Positions 22,241 through 32,482 of a stretch of 64,000 bases of DNA are shown piece after piece. Within the stretch, counting starts at the first letter, position 1. Every line of letters starts with the position of its first letter. The DNA comes from Schistocerca nitens (taxonomy: Eukaryota > Arthropoda > Insecta > Orthoptera > Acrididae): contig NC_064621.1 in assembly GCF_023898315.1 (NCBI RefSeq), positions 125,649,521 to 125,713,520 on the forward strand, written 5' to 3'. The translations under genes were made by a program, and so were the position numbers. Below the pieces are notes generated by a model, which was not told the DNA's origin, searched no databases, and saw nothing but the letters and a program-made list of their open reading frames with translations.

Positions 22241-23652
22241 CACTCCTGGAAATGGAAAAAAGAACACATTGACACCGGTGTGTCAGACCCACCATACTTG
22301 CTCCGGACACTGCGAGAGGGCTGTACAAGCAATGATCACACGCACGGCACAGCGGACACACCAGGAACCGCGGTGTTGGCCGTCGAATGGCGCTAGCTGC
22401 GCAGCATTTGTGCACCGCCGCCGTCAGTGTCAGCCAGTTTGCCGTGGCATACGGAGCTCCATCGCAGTCTTTAACACTGGTAGCATGCCGCGACAGCGTG
22501 GACGTGAACCGTATGTGCAGTTGACGGACTTTGAGCGAGGGCGTATAGTGGGCATGCGGGAGGCCGGGTGGACGTACCGCCGAATTGCTCAACACGTGGG
22601 GCGTGAGGTCTCCACAGTACATCGATGTTGTCGCCAGTGGTCGGCAGAAGGTGCACGTGCCCGTCGACCTGGGACCGGACCGCAGCGACGCACGGAGACC
22701 GTAGGATCCTACGCAGTGCCGTAGGGGACCGCACCGCCACTTCCCAGCAAATTAGGGACACTGTTGCTCCTGGGGTATCGGCGAGGACCATTCGCAACCG
22801 TCTCCATGAAGCTGGGCTACGGTCCCGCACACCGTTAGGCCGTCTTCCGCTCACGCCCCAACATCGTGCAGCCCGCCTCCAGTGGTGTCGCGACAGGCGT
22901 GAATGGAGGGACGAATGGAGACGTGTCGTCTTCAGCGATGAGAGTCGCTTCTGCCTTGGTGCCAATGATGGTCGTATGCGTGTTTGGCGCCGTGCAGGTG
23001 AGCGCCACAACCAGGACTGCATACGACCGAGGCACACAGGGCCAACACCCGGCATCATGGTGTGGGGAGCGATCTCCTACACTGGCCGTACACCACTGGT
23101 GATCGTCGCGGGGACACTGAATAGTGCACGGTACATCCAAACCGTCATCGAACCCATCGTTCTACCATTCCTAGACCGGCAAGGGAACTTGCTGTTCCAA
23201 CAGGACAATGCACGTCCGCATGTATCTCGTGCCACCCAACGTGCTCTAGAAGGTGTAAGTCAACTACCCTGGCCAGCAAGATCTCCGGATCTATCCCCCA
23301 TTGAGCATGTTTGGGACTGGATGAAGCGTCGTCTCACGCGGTCTGCACGTCCAGCACGAACGCTGGTCCAACTGAGGCGCCAGGTGGAAATGGCATGGCA
23401 AGGCGTTCCACAGGACTACATCCAGCATCTCTACGATCGTCTCCATGGGAGAGTAGCAGCCTGCATTGCTGCGAAAGGTGGATATACACTGTACTAGTGC
23501 CGACATTGTGCATGCTCTGTTGTCTGTGTCTATGTGCCTGTGGTTCTGTCAGTGTGATCATGTGATGTATCTGACCCCAGGAATGTGTCAATAAAGTTTC
23601 CCCTTCCTGGGACAATGAATTCACGGTGTTCTTATTTCAATTTCCAGAAGTG
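22241..23652 (+). mobile_element. Tc1-like transposon, near-complete (copy A)
   Basis: The element begins cactcctggaaatgg and ends with the near complement ccagaagtg, flanked by TA on both sides (22239-22240 and 23653-23654), the Tc1/mariner target duplication. It is 1412 bp. It encodes a transposase split by one 10-bp deletion. A near-identical copy in the opposite orientation is at 52614-54034. The two lengths agree with a common 1422-bp form: this copy lacks 10 bp and the other lacks 1 bp. Confidence 0.95.
22485..23497 (+). pseudogene. Tc1-like transposase with one frameshift (copy A)
   Basis: Cuts and pastes the element in the nucleus. The start at 22485 gives MPRQRGREPYVQLTDFERG, then two helix-turn-helix regions (GWTYRRIAQHVGREVSTVHR; SARTIRNRLHEAGLRSR). 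The DDE domain follows with FSDESRF (first Asp), LFQQDNARPH (second Asp) and SPIEHVW (Glu), ending KGGYTLY at 23497. The reading changes frame near 22696, where 10 bases present in the sister copy are absent. Otherwise the length fits a protein of about 340 residues. The second Asp and the Glu are 32 residues apart, two fewer than classic Tc1 DD34E. Confidence 0.93.
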
Positions 23653-23654
23653 TA

Positions 23655-25339
23655 TATACCGCCTCTCAAGATGATAGGCAAGATAAAAACATATTTCAGG
23701 AATTCGGCCGTTTCACTTCAAGCAATAAATTCGTTAACACCGAATACGACAAACATGACAGAGGCAGCTATTAACGTATGGCATATTAACAGGGAGATTA
23801 CTGAGCAACCCGAACCGCAGGTTGCTCTAACCCGCCCCTACTCCAGAAGGGAAAAACGGACCACCCAATTCATAAATAACCACCTTCCCGCGGGTGGGCA
23901 AACGAAGAAGAATGGTGGGACGACCCCAAAACAAAGCGGCTGGTGACATCAAGAAAACAAGTAGAATTTAGCAAGTAAATGAAACAACATATCTCCTATC
24001 ACTTAAGTTCTAATAAACTGCGATTTCTGGCGAAGACCTGACGCAGCACCCAAAAACGCTCTCCCGAACCGTCCGCTGCCAGCCACTTCAACAGACGCAG
24101 GAAGGCGCGCCGATCTCCTGTCTCACGGCGTCGCAGCTCGCACCGGCCAGACCGATGTGGGTTGACTCCTGTTGCTCTCGTGTCGGCCGCGAAGCCACTA
24201 TCCCCCGCTATACGGCGCGGCCCACTGGACTCACGTGGCGACCTCACATGCGCCGACGCTCAAGGCGGACAAGTCATCTTGTGTCTCAGTGAGGGACCGA
24301 CCAACCGATCGATCGAACCGCTAATGACCGTTGCCGAGCAACTCGAGCAGACTGGCGGCCTAACGCGCAGACTCAGATGCAGGAACTCAGCCCCGACCGG
24401 GCGACCACTAGCTGAGAGTTCTGGTACTGGCGGAGTGGCAAGACTCTCATTCTGCCGGCTTTAAAGTTTGATCCAAACGACAGACATACTAGCACTCCGA
24501 AAGACAGACAGACACTAACTGCCGCGCAAATGCGAACGAGAGACAGACCAGCAACTGGTGACGAGTGACTGGCCCAGACTCACTCCGACTGACCAACTGC
24601 CTCTCCCTGGCGAGCTCATAGCGCTCCTTAAATGCACATGAACAGGCAACCTTTCCCACAGGCTGCGATTGCCACAGCGGCGCTACCGCCAGAAACGTAG
24701 GGCGACTGCTTCACACTACGCGCTGCGGCGCGCTCTTCAAAACAGCAATTTTTTACCACGTATCAGTCCTAAGCTGGAGCTGCCTGTCGTTAATCTTCGC
24801 AAAATCCAAACTCACTGTTTTAGAAGCCTCGACCTACAGTGCTCACAGACTGGTTAAGTATGACCAAAGATTTTTGCTTCACAGAGATGTAACAACTCTA
24901 CAATAACACGGACTTCCTTTCACTAAAAAGCATTTTTATTTCCTTCATCTTTTCAAAACAAATTCTGTAGGTTGTAGAGCGGCGTAATAAGCTGCTGCCA
25001 GCCTGCCACCTTCAGGAGGAATCGAAACTCAATAAAGGAAAAAAAAACTAAAAAGCACAGGGCCAAAATTATGAAATGATACAATAAGCCGTGTATGGTT
25101 CAAAAAGAGAGTCAAAGAGGAGAAAACAAAATTTTCGGAATGAGAAGTCGGATTTTTATATAATAGAATAACGCAAAAGTGTGCAGTATCATTTAATTAA
25201 AGAACTAAAGAATGCGTGGCACAAATATATCTGACGCAAAATGATATACAGGTTTTTTTAACCTTCCGAAGTAAGGTCGCACTGCAGGTCTGTAAAAGGT
25301 CTCCCTGGAGGAATCGTCAATGTTCATGGATGTGACAGG
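23655..25339. other. Unassigned; GC-rich block
   Basis: 23655-24000 is moderately AT-rich. 24020-24720 is strongly GC-rich compared with its neighbours and holds frames on both strands, but with no domain, start context or splice signals I trust. 24750-25339 is AT-rich again. The GC-rich block could be part of an unrecognised long repeat. Confidence 0.35.
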
Positions 25340-25780
25340 AACGATCATTCGAAGAAAAATAGTCCCGTAAACATGGGCTCTAAACTGCTTACCTTCAGAG
25401 CCATGAGTGCTTCTTCATCCACAATACTGTGAAACAAGTCACTTCTGTTGCAAGCTCTTTGCTTTCCATATTGTGAGAGGAGGTAGTGCGCTCCAAAAAG
25501 AAAAACTTGCCTAGTAAACTTGGGCTGCGAAATGCTCACCTTACGAGTTATGAGCACGTCTTTCACAGTAGCGATTATGAACAAATGCTCGTAGCTCTTA
25601 AAGTGTGTACTTGCTTACTGAACATTTTGTTCTTGCTTTGGTCCATACCGCCTTCTCTCAAAACATGGGAAGCAAAGAGCTTGGAGTAGAAGAAATCTGT
25701 TTTACAATATCGAAGAAGAAGCAGTGCTCATACATGTGCATTTGAGAGCTCATGTTTACTAGACATTTTTGCTTCAATTA
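25340..25780. repeat. Imperfect fold-back repeat
   Basis: The left arm (about 25363-25489: gtaaacatgggctctaaact ... tgcaagctctttgctttcca) is inverted in the right arm (about 25644-25770: ... gaagcaaagagcttgg ... gagctcatgtttactag). The centre (25505-25615) is itself an imperfect inverted pair related to the arm sequence (agtaaacttgggctgcg / cttaaagtgtgtacttgctt). The whole segment could fold into a long hairpin. It resembles a fold-back MITE, but terminal repeats and target duplication are not clear. Confidence 0.65.
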
Positions 25781-25894
25781 ACGGTTTCTGTCACATAGTG
25801 ACAGTTGACCATTCCTCCTGGAACATGCTGTTTAAATAACTGAGTATATCCTTATAACCGCTTTATGTCAGGAATAGTCTTTATAACTCTTATT

Positions 25895-26082
25895 GCCGGC
25901 CGGTGTGGCCGTGCGGTTAAAGGCGCTTCAGTCTGGAACCGCGTGACCGCTACGGTCGCAGGTTCGAATCCTGCCTCGGGCATGGATGTGTGTGATGTCC
26001 TTAGGTTAGTTAGGTTTAATTAGTTCTAAGTTCTAGGCGACTCATGACCTCAGAAGTTAAGTCGCATAGTGCTCAGAGCCAT
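25895..26082 (+). mobile_element. tRNA-derived SINE, copy 4
   Basis: Complete copy with box A (gtggccgtgcggttaaaggcgc) and box B (ggttcgaatcc). A perfect 15-bp duplication, tttataactcttatt, flanks it at 25880-25894 and 26083-26097. The body hairpin is of the GCGACT/AGTCGC type. The intact flanks suggest a fairly recent insertion. Confidence 0.95.
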
Positions 26083-26171
26083 TTTATAACTCTTATTAAC
26101 GCCATTCGGGCATGACCTTTCATGATAATATCAGAAAAACTCTTAATACAGCATACTGTTCGTAAGATAGG

Positions 26172-26368
26172 TTCAAAAAATGGCTGTGAGCACTATGGGA
26201 CTTAACTTCTGAGGTCATCAGTCCCCTAGAACTTAGAACCACTTAAACCTAACTAACCTAAGGACATCACACACGTCCATGCCCGAGGCAGGTTTCGAAC
26301 CTGCGACCTTAGCGGTCACGCGGTTCCAGACTGAAGCGCCTAGAACCGCACGGCCACACATGCCGGCT
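26172..26368 (-). mobile_element. tRNA-derived SINE, copy 5
   Basis: Minus-strand copy with both promoter boxes and a body hairpin of the GGGACT/AGTCCC type. Flanking repeats gtaagatagg (26162-26171) and gtaagattgg (26369-26378) differ at one base, so it is older than copy 4. Confidence 0.92.
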
Positions 26369-26404
26369 GTAAGATTGGTGTTGAACGGGCAATGAGTACT
26401 AATG

Positions 26405-26580
26405 GTTCAAATGGCTCTGAGCACTATACGACTTAACTTATGAGGTCATCAGTCGCCTAGAACTTAGAACTAATTAACTAACTAACCTAAGGACATCACA
26501 CACATCCATGCCCGAGGCATGGAGCGGTCGCTCGGCTCCAGACTGTAGCGCCTAGAACCGCACGGCCACTCCGGCCGGCC
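26405..26580 (-). mobile_element. tRNA-derived SINE, copy 6 (box B lost)
   Basis: Minus-strand copy in which the segment holding box B is deleted (cccgaggcat runs straight into ggagcggtcg). Flanks tgagtactaatg (26393-26404) and tgagtgctaatg (26581-26592) form a 12-bp duplication with one mismatch. Its body hairpin is of the GCGACT type with a G-U pair. Confidence 0.9.
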
Positions 26581-26592
26581 TGAGTGCTAATG

Positions 26593-27739
26593 TTACGATA
26601 AATACCCGTGGACACGATACTGTGCAATAACTTCTTTTCTGATATTCTCTTGAAGGACCATGCACGAAATGCGTTAATTAAAAAGTTATAACGACAAGGA
26701 GACTCCTACTAATAGCGACCCACGACGGTGACAAGAACCTTCCCAGTTACGGCGATTCGTTACATCGCCTCAGTAAGCTTTACGACACCGTTAAATCCCC
26801 TGCAAGTAACACTGAAGAACGTTACACGAACGAACAATAATGAGAACGCAACAGATCAAGAACACAGATAGCTATTGAATCGGTTTGCTGCGGACGAAAT
26901 ACCGTAATTACGATAGTCAAAGCAATCGGGGATGGCGCTATATCTGGAGGATAGAAACACAAGATTTATTCCTGCTCGCTGTTCTAGTCCAGTGATTGAT
27001 TTTAGAATCACATGAAGGAATGTGCACTAGAGACCCCCGTATGCAATTTCCGGCATTTGTTATTTTTTTTTTCTTGTGTGAGTAAAACTGTGTGTATTTT
27101 TAAAACTAGTTATGTAACTTGTGGACGGTCGTGCACTATCTGATACCTTGAAATCTACGAAGGACTTCGACCATGGAAAAGTGATATTTGCAAAGCATTT
27201 GAATTTCTTGAACGTCATCACAACTTTCCCTGTTTTGAAAATAGGAACTTGTGTTAGCTGCCTCACTACCTCCTATTTCAAAATGTTTTTAACTTTTAGG
27301 TAGTATCTGATAATATTTTTTCTTAAATGTATTTCACTTACTGATTATTGTTGAGTAATAAAATAATAACGTAACCATAGATTATTAAACACATCTTTGA
27401 CAAGATTTTCTCGATTGCAGTACCTTAAAATTTGAATAGAATATTTGTTCATAGGTACATGACCACGTTGTACCCTATAGTAGTTTTCCACTTTTGGAGA
27501 AACGTTATTTATCAGTGTTGTATCTCGTCTTACGCGCATGTTGGACCTCCATTGGTTGACAGAAGCGTGCAACACAATGCACTATTAACATAAACACAAA
27601 CAATTTTCTTTTATTCTAAGTGCTCGTAATATTAAGAAAAGAATGAATACATATCTTTCTGGTAACGGTTGACTGTACAAGTTCCTTCTTACGACAAATA
27701 TACAAGTTCTGAATTATCCAATCAGGTTCCATGTTATGA
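26593..27739. other. No recognised feature
   Basis: Short frames only (for example 27345-27575 on the minus strand, no domain recognised). AT-rich after 27050. Confidence 0.35.
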
Positions 27740-28390
27740 ATGGTAACTACAATGTCCGTAAGCCCTGACCAACGAGTACTTGAGAACATTGAACAGCAAG
27801 TACAAGACTGGACACATCCGCTGCTGGACCTTGGAGTTTATCAGAGCAAGAAAAAAAATCGGGGTCGTTAACATTACATTCAACAACAGAGAGAATAAAA
27901 ATCAGATAGAAGGCTGCTATAATGTTTGCTGGTTTTTTTTGCAAGGAGTAAAGTTTTTCGTTCCTACATGCAGCACAGTATCTGACACAGTTATTTTCGC
28001 AGTAAAATCTGATATTACATAAGCTCTTTCTCGAATTAAACACAATTTTGGCCCACTACATTCAACTCATAATTTCTATATCTCTCCTTCCATCCCTTCT
28101 GATCCTTCTTCCTGGATCGGTAAATTCCTCTATCACTTTTAACTACTCTCTTCTACTTCTTATTCTATGAGGCTTATATTCTTATTCAGTACTGCAAACC
28201 ACCACTTTAATCTTCAGCTTGTTTACTATCATACCATACTCATTACAGAAATCATTCCCATTGTGTTGACGGCCTTCTCTAGATATTTCGTCTCCATGGA
28301 CACAGCAATATATCTGCGTCACGCATAATGTATTTTTGGAACACAAGTTACAATACAAAATTGATGTTAACCACTGCACAAAGTTCATAC
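27740..28390 (-). mobile_element. LINE fragment homologous to the 3' part of the LINE at 30706
   Basis: 28390-27950 matches 31085-30709 over about 350 bases in the same orientation, including the shared tctgacacagttat...aagctctttctcgaatt block. The minus-strand reading at 28043 gives FNSRKSLCNIRFYCENNCVRYC, the post-palm LINE region. It is diverged and broken. The two fragments are either two insertions of one LINE family or a segmental duplication. Confidence 0.7.
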
Positions 28391-29279
28391 AGATAATTAT
28401 GTGTCTTTGAATGTCATTACACAGGAGATCACATCACCAAACTGTTCTATGAAAACACTGTGCTAATGCCTTTAGAATACCCACAGCCATTTCTGTAGTA
28501 CACGAATGCCCTATCACTCTATATTACCAGTAAGTGAAAGTATGCAAAATTACAATGGTTACTTGCATGCATTGCGGCTGTACCTTTGTATGTACATTTT
28601 CACATGCAGATCTGTTGACTCATCTCATGGAGGTGGGTGTGCTAATCGCGAAAAAAAAAAAAGACTAAAGGCTAAAAAAAATGCCCAAAGGAGGCGAACA
28701 GACATCACTCAGATTTTTGTATTAGTAATAAATGGACACAACTGAGAGTAATACATGTGGAGACATATTCCAGTGTGTCTTCTGTGTGTTTAATGATGGA
28801 ACAGATCACTTGCATTCTATTCATTGAAAGATAAAACCTATAACTACTATCGTAATAGTACGAAAAATTAACGAAATTGCATAATAAAATTTCTGCAACA
28901 ATGTCACATACACTAAATATTAATTTGCATGAATAACAAACAACATAATATACATAATGGCAAAATTATATCTCAACTAATGTTACATCTCAGTTTCGTT
29001 TGTCAGTGACATGCGAATGTAGTTCAGAACAAACACTAACCCAAAGTTTATCACTAAACATTATAAGGAAATATTTCTATCACAGAATACATCCGTCTTT
29101 AGAACAATATGGTTTTAGATCATGATGAGGATACGTCCCCTTCACGTTGCAGCAGGATTAGATACTGATATTATCCGAAACGGTTCTGAGTGCAAAACAG
29201 ACCAGTTTTTTTTTCTTAGGTAATGACGCCTTTGGGTGACTCTTTAGTTAACCTTTGTTTCCACTGCGTATATTTGCGT
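28391..29279. other. No recognised feature; AT-rich
   Basis: Short frames only and an AT-rich composition; nothing defined. Confidence 0.4.
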
Positions 29280-29940
29280 CCTCTTCAGCTGCTATTCATA
29301 GTACTTCTTGTTTCCTTGTGCTTTGCCTTTATCGCATCTACTGCATGAAGAATCATGGCCTGTCCAGATTCTTCTATAGCCGTCATCTTCGGTAAATAAC
29401 TGATACATTCATTGTTTTCCTTTTTATTCAACAGAAGTTCTGTTGGCATAGCCTCAGCTGATGAGTGAGTCAAATTATTGTATAGTTCTTCAAATGGTTG
29501 TAAACAATCCACCTACAATGCCTGTTTATGGTTCCAATAATGGCGGATTAATCTGTTCAGTTCATGAAACAAGCTCACTATTGGGTTGGCTTCTGGATGG
29601 AACGTGGAGGTCAAAATTTCCCTAATCCCGTTGTTTCATAAATATCTTCTCCACCTATATCCCATAACGTTGGCAGCATTTTCTCATAATAATATACATA
29701 GCTTGCAATCACGAGGGATCCAGTCGTTTGTGAGTCTATTGATGACGGACTGTCTGTTGATGATTTACTGCACTGATTGGATACAATTTTACGTATCTGG
29801 TAAATAGGTCGTAAAATCCTACAATGTATTTAACATTTTCTGTCCCGCGAGGTATTTTCAGATTCAAGATTAGTCTTGTCAATGGTGGACAGACTGCATT
29901 GTTATTTTTATGGTATCTTATGGTTTATAGAAGAGATTAA
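29280..29940 (-). mobile_element. Ty3/Gypsy integrase relic (fossil)
   Basis: Minus-strand scraps recall a retroelement integrase. A core-like stretch (LFTRYVKLYPIS) lies near 29780 and a C-terminal stretch (PFEELYNNLTHSSAEAMPTELLLNKKE, split here as FEELYNNLTHSS and MPTELLLNKKE) at 29420-29512, equivalent to the region after the catalytic core. It is heavily broken and old, and no LTR was found beside it. Confidence 0.55.
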
Positions 29941-30289
29941 AACGTATTCTTGGTTTTCAAATGGTGTATTGAAATGTCCATTGAAACTAAATTCGCCTTG
30001 TGTGTATTTTGCTGTGTGGTAGTATGTTGATAAAGAACTATGGCAGGTTTCTCGTTGTGTGCTCTAGAGCCTGTTAAAAGTCGCCGCGTTTAATTGCTGG
30101 TTCGTCCGACCAATCTCCCCAACGCCTCTCCTACTTCACGTCAATGTAGTGTAGACAAAACTTTCTGTAGTAATTAGAATGACTAATAATTACGTTCCAG
30201 TCTCACATAATTATTTATCAGAGACGTGAACTTATTTATTTCTTCCTTGCATACAACTTTTTACTGTCGAGTTGTAATACGTAATATTC

Positions 30290-30697
30290 AATGTTGTTAA
30301 TTCCCTTCGTCTTTATCACAGCAAGAACAAAATGCAATGATGAAATGTCGTGTGCCTAGGGCCTTCCGTTGGGTAGACCATTCGCCGGGTGCAAGTCTTT
30401 CGATTTGACGCCACTTCGGCGACTTGCGCGTCGATGTAGATGAAAATGGTGATGATGATAAGGACAACACAACACCCACTCCAAGAGCGGAGAAAATGTC
30501 CGACCCAGCCGGGAATCGAACCCGGGTCCTTAGAATGACATTCTGTCGCGCTGCCCACTTTTTTTTTTTAGGTTGTTAGTTTTCTTTTGTGCGAATAGTG
30601 GTCACCAATGATTGAAATGATCGTTCCGGTAAATCCATTACAATCTGTTTATTACTCTAGAGTCCGTAACACTCAGCTACCGGGGGCAGACAAACGA
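30290..30697 (-). mobile_element. Second tRNA-derived SINE family, interrupted
   Basis: The minus strand carries a tRNA-like head with cccggtagctgag and box B gggttcgattccc, then a long body ending in a ctacccaacgga...cattttgttcttgctgtg stretch. The head is split by a 114-bp insert at 30560-30673. The repeat taatattc at 30282-30289 and 30698-30705 may be its target duplication. This family is distinct from the eight-copy SINE. Confidence 0.75.
30560..30673 (-). mobile_element. Short retroposed insert with poly(A), nested in the SINE
   Basis: The insert starts with an oligo-T run (poly(A) on the minus strand) and is bracketed by cact at 30556-30559 and 30670-30673. Without it the SINE head reads on normally (gctgcccact + cagctaccgggggc). 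A truncated 3' fragment of an unknown transcript moved by LINE machinery is the simplest reading. Confidence 0.55.
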
Positions 30698-31356
30698 TAA
30701 TATTCGCTTTTCGTTCCAATATACAACATAATATCTGACACAGTTATTTCTGCAATAAAATGTGACATTACATAAGCTCTTTCTCGAATTAAATACAGTT
30801 TTGGGAAACTATATTCCACTGATAATTTCTATCTCGCTCTGTCCATCCCTTCTGATCCTCCTTTTTGGATAGGTAAATGCCTCTGTCACGTTTAAGCCTT
30901 CTCTCCTATTTCTTATTCTAAGAGGTTTATATTCTTCTTCCGTACTGCATACTATCACTTTAGCCTTTCGCTTCTTTATTTTTATTCGATATTGATTACA
31001 GAAAACATTTAGATTGCGGTGACGGCCTTTTCTAACTCTTTCATCTCCATAGATACAACAATATCATCAGCGTAACGCAGCAAGTTATTTTCTGCCCATT
31101 AATTATGATCCTCACCTCAGTGTTTTCGCGAACTTGGTCAATGGGTTCCTGCATGTAAGCGCCTACATTACTGGACGATAATCCCGTAACCCAATGCCAG
31201 TTGCAGACTGGCTACCTGGCGGCTTAGCGGGGCAACAAAAATTTGACTTTCGACATTTCTCTTGATTATTGATCCAATTTAAAAATTTAAAGTTCTTTTG
31301 TAATCTCCTCATTAAGAGGAATAACCTTATGTTAAAAGTTTAACACAATAAGACAA

Positions 31357-31708
31357 CTTCCTGGCAGATTAAAAATGTGTGCCGGACCGAGACTCTAACT
31401 CAGGATCTTTGCCTTTCGCGGCCAAGTGCTCCACCGACTGATCTACCAGCTGTCCTCGCAGCTGTCCTCGCAGCTTCAGTTCTGCCAGTACCCCGTCTCT
31501 TTCTTCCAGAAGTGCTAGTCCTGCAAGGTTCGCAGAAAAGCTTCTGTGAAGTTCGGAAGGTAGGAGGCAATGGCAGGATTGAAGCTGTGAGGACAAGTCG
31601 TGTGTCGCGCTTCGGTAGCTCAGTCTCGGTCCGGCGCACAGTTTTAATCTGCCAGGAAATTTCATATCAGCGCACACTCCTCTGCAGAGTGAAAATCTCA
31701 TTCTGGAA
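31357..31708. mobile_element. Inverted tRNA-like composite repeat
   Basis: The left end, cttcctggcagattaaaaa followed by tgtgtgccggaccgagact, is inverted in the right half (gtctcggtccggcgcacag + ttttaatctgccaggaa). The left half carries a minus-strand tRNA-like head (gtagatcagtcggtggagca; gagttagagtctc), and a second partial box A (ggtagctcagt) sits at the right inverted arm. A perfect 12-bp duplication, acaataagacaa, lies at 31345-31356 and 31709-31720, so the unit moved as a whole. Related pieces lie at 54380-54470 and 55140-55240. Confidence 0.75.
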
Positions 31709-31808
31709 ACAATAAGACAAGTATTACATTTGGAAACCGTATGTTTGTCTTAAGACCACGTCACTGACGGCACAAAAGTGTCCGGACTTTATTCATCACG
31801 TATTTCAA

Positions 31809-32253
31809 AATGAGAGCACTTACCAGCGACTTCCAACAAACTTTACACATAAATTCACACTTTTACGAAATTTTTTCTCGCTACACCACCCGTAAAATGA
31901 TCAAATGAAGAAGTTTATCGCTCACTACGTTTCCGCTGTTCATGCAGTAAAATGTCAGCATCAGACATTACGTTCAATTCATTACTTATCTACTACCGTC
32001 TCTATTCACAACAGTCTGCAGGCGATATCCACATATGTAACTGGATACACCTGCAAAATTATGTCATTCTACGATACAGTTCAGGAGATGTGACGTCAGA
32101 AACATTTAGATGCGTAAAAAACTAAGTTTTGCTTAGAATGGAGCGCAAACTACATAGTTTACATTCATTCAGTGTTCCATAATGAGAGCATTTAGGGACT
32201 CCCAACAAACTTTAAGCATGATTTAAAACCATTTCTACAAAATTTTCTCGCGT
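31809..32253. repeat. Pair of diverged ~75-bp repeats
   Basis: aatgagagcacttaccagcg..ccaacaaactttac...ttttctcgc at 31809-31881 recurs in diverged form at about 32180-32253. The period of roughly 370 bp suggests two units of an old tandem repeat. Confidence 0.5.
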
Positions 32254-32289
32254 GCACGCTTAACATTAAATATTTAACACATTAACTTA

Positions 32290-32482
32290 GCCGGCCGAAG
32301 TGGCCGCGCGGTTCTGGCGCTGCAGTCTGGAGCCGCGAGACCGCTACGGTCGCAGGTTCGAATCCTGCCTCGGGCATGGATGTGTGTGATGTCCTTAGGT
32401 TAGTTAGGTTTAACTAGTTCTAAGTTCTAGGGGACTAATGACCTCAGCAGTTGAGTCCCATGGTGCTCAGAGCCATTTGAAC
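32290..32482 (+). mobile_element. tRNA-derived SINE, copy 7
   Basis: Complete copy with both promoter boxes. A perfect 12-bp duplication, cacattaactta, flanks it at 32278-32289 and 32483-32494. Body hairpin of the GGGACT/AGTCCC type. It contributes to the interruption of the LINE at 30706-34520. Confidence 0.95.

Noticed and set aside
24020-24720. GC-rich block considered as a host exon cluster or CpG island
   Set aside because: No domain, no reliable splice signals, frames on all strands of similar length. Composition alone is not enough.
25340-26600. CRISPR-like spaced repeats
   Set aside because: The repeats are inverted or SINE copies of unequal spacing in a eukaryotic context; no short regular direct repeats with unique spacers occur.
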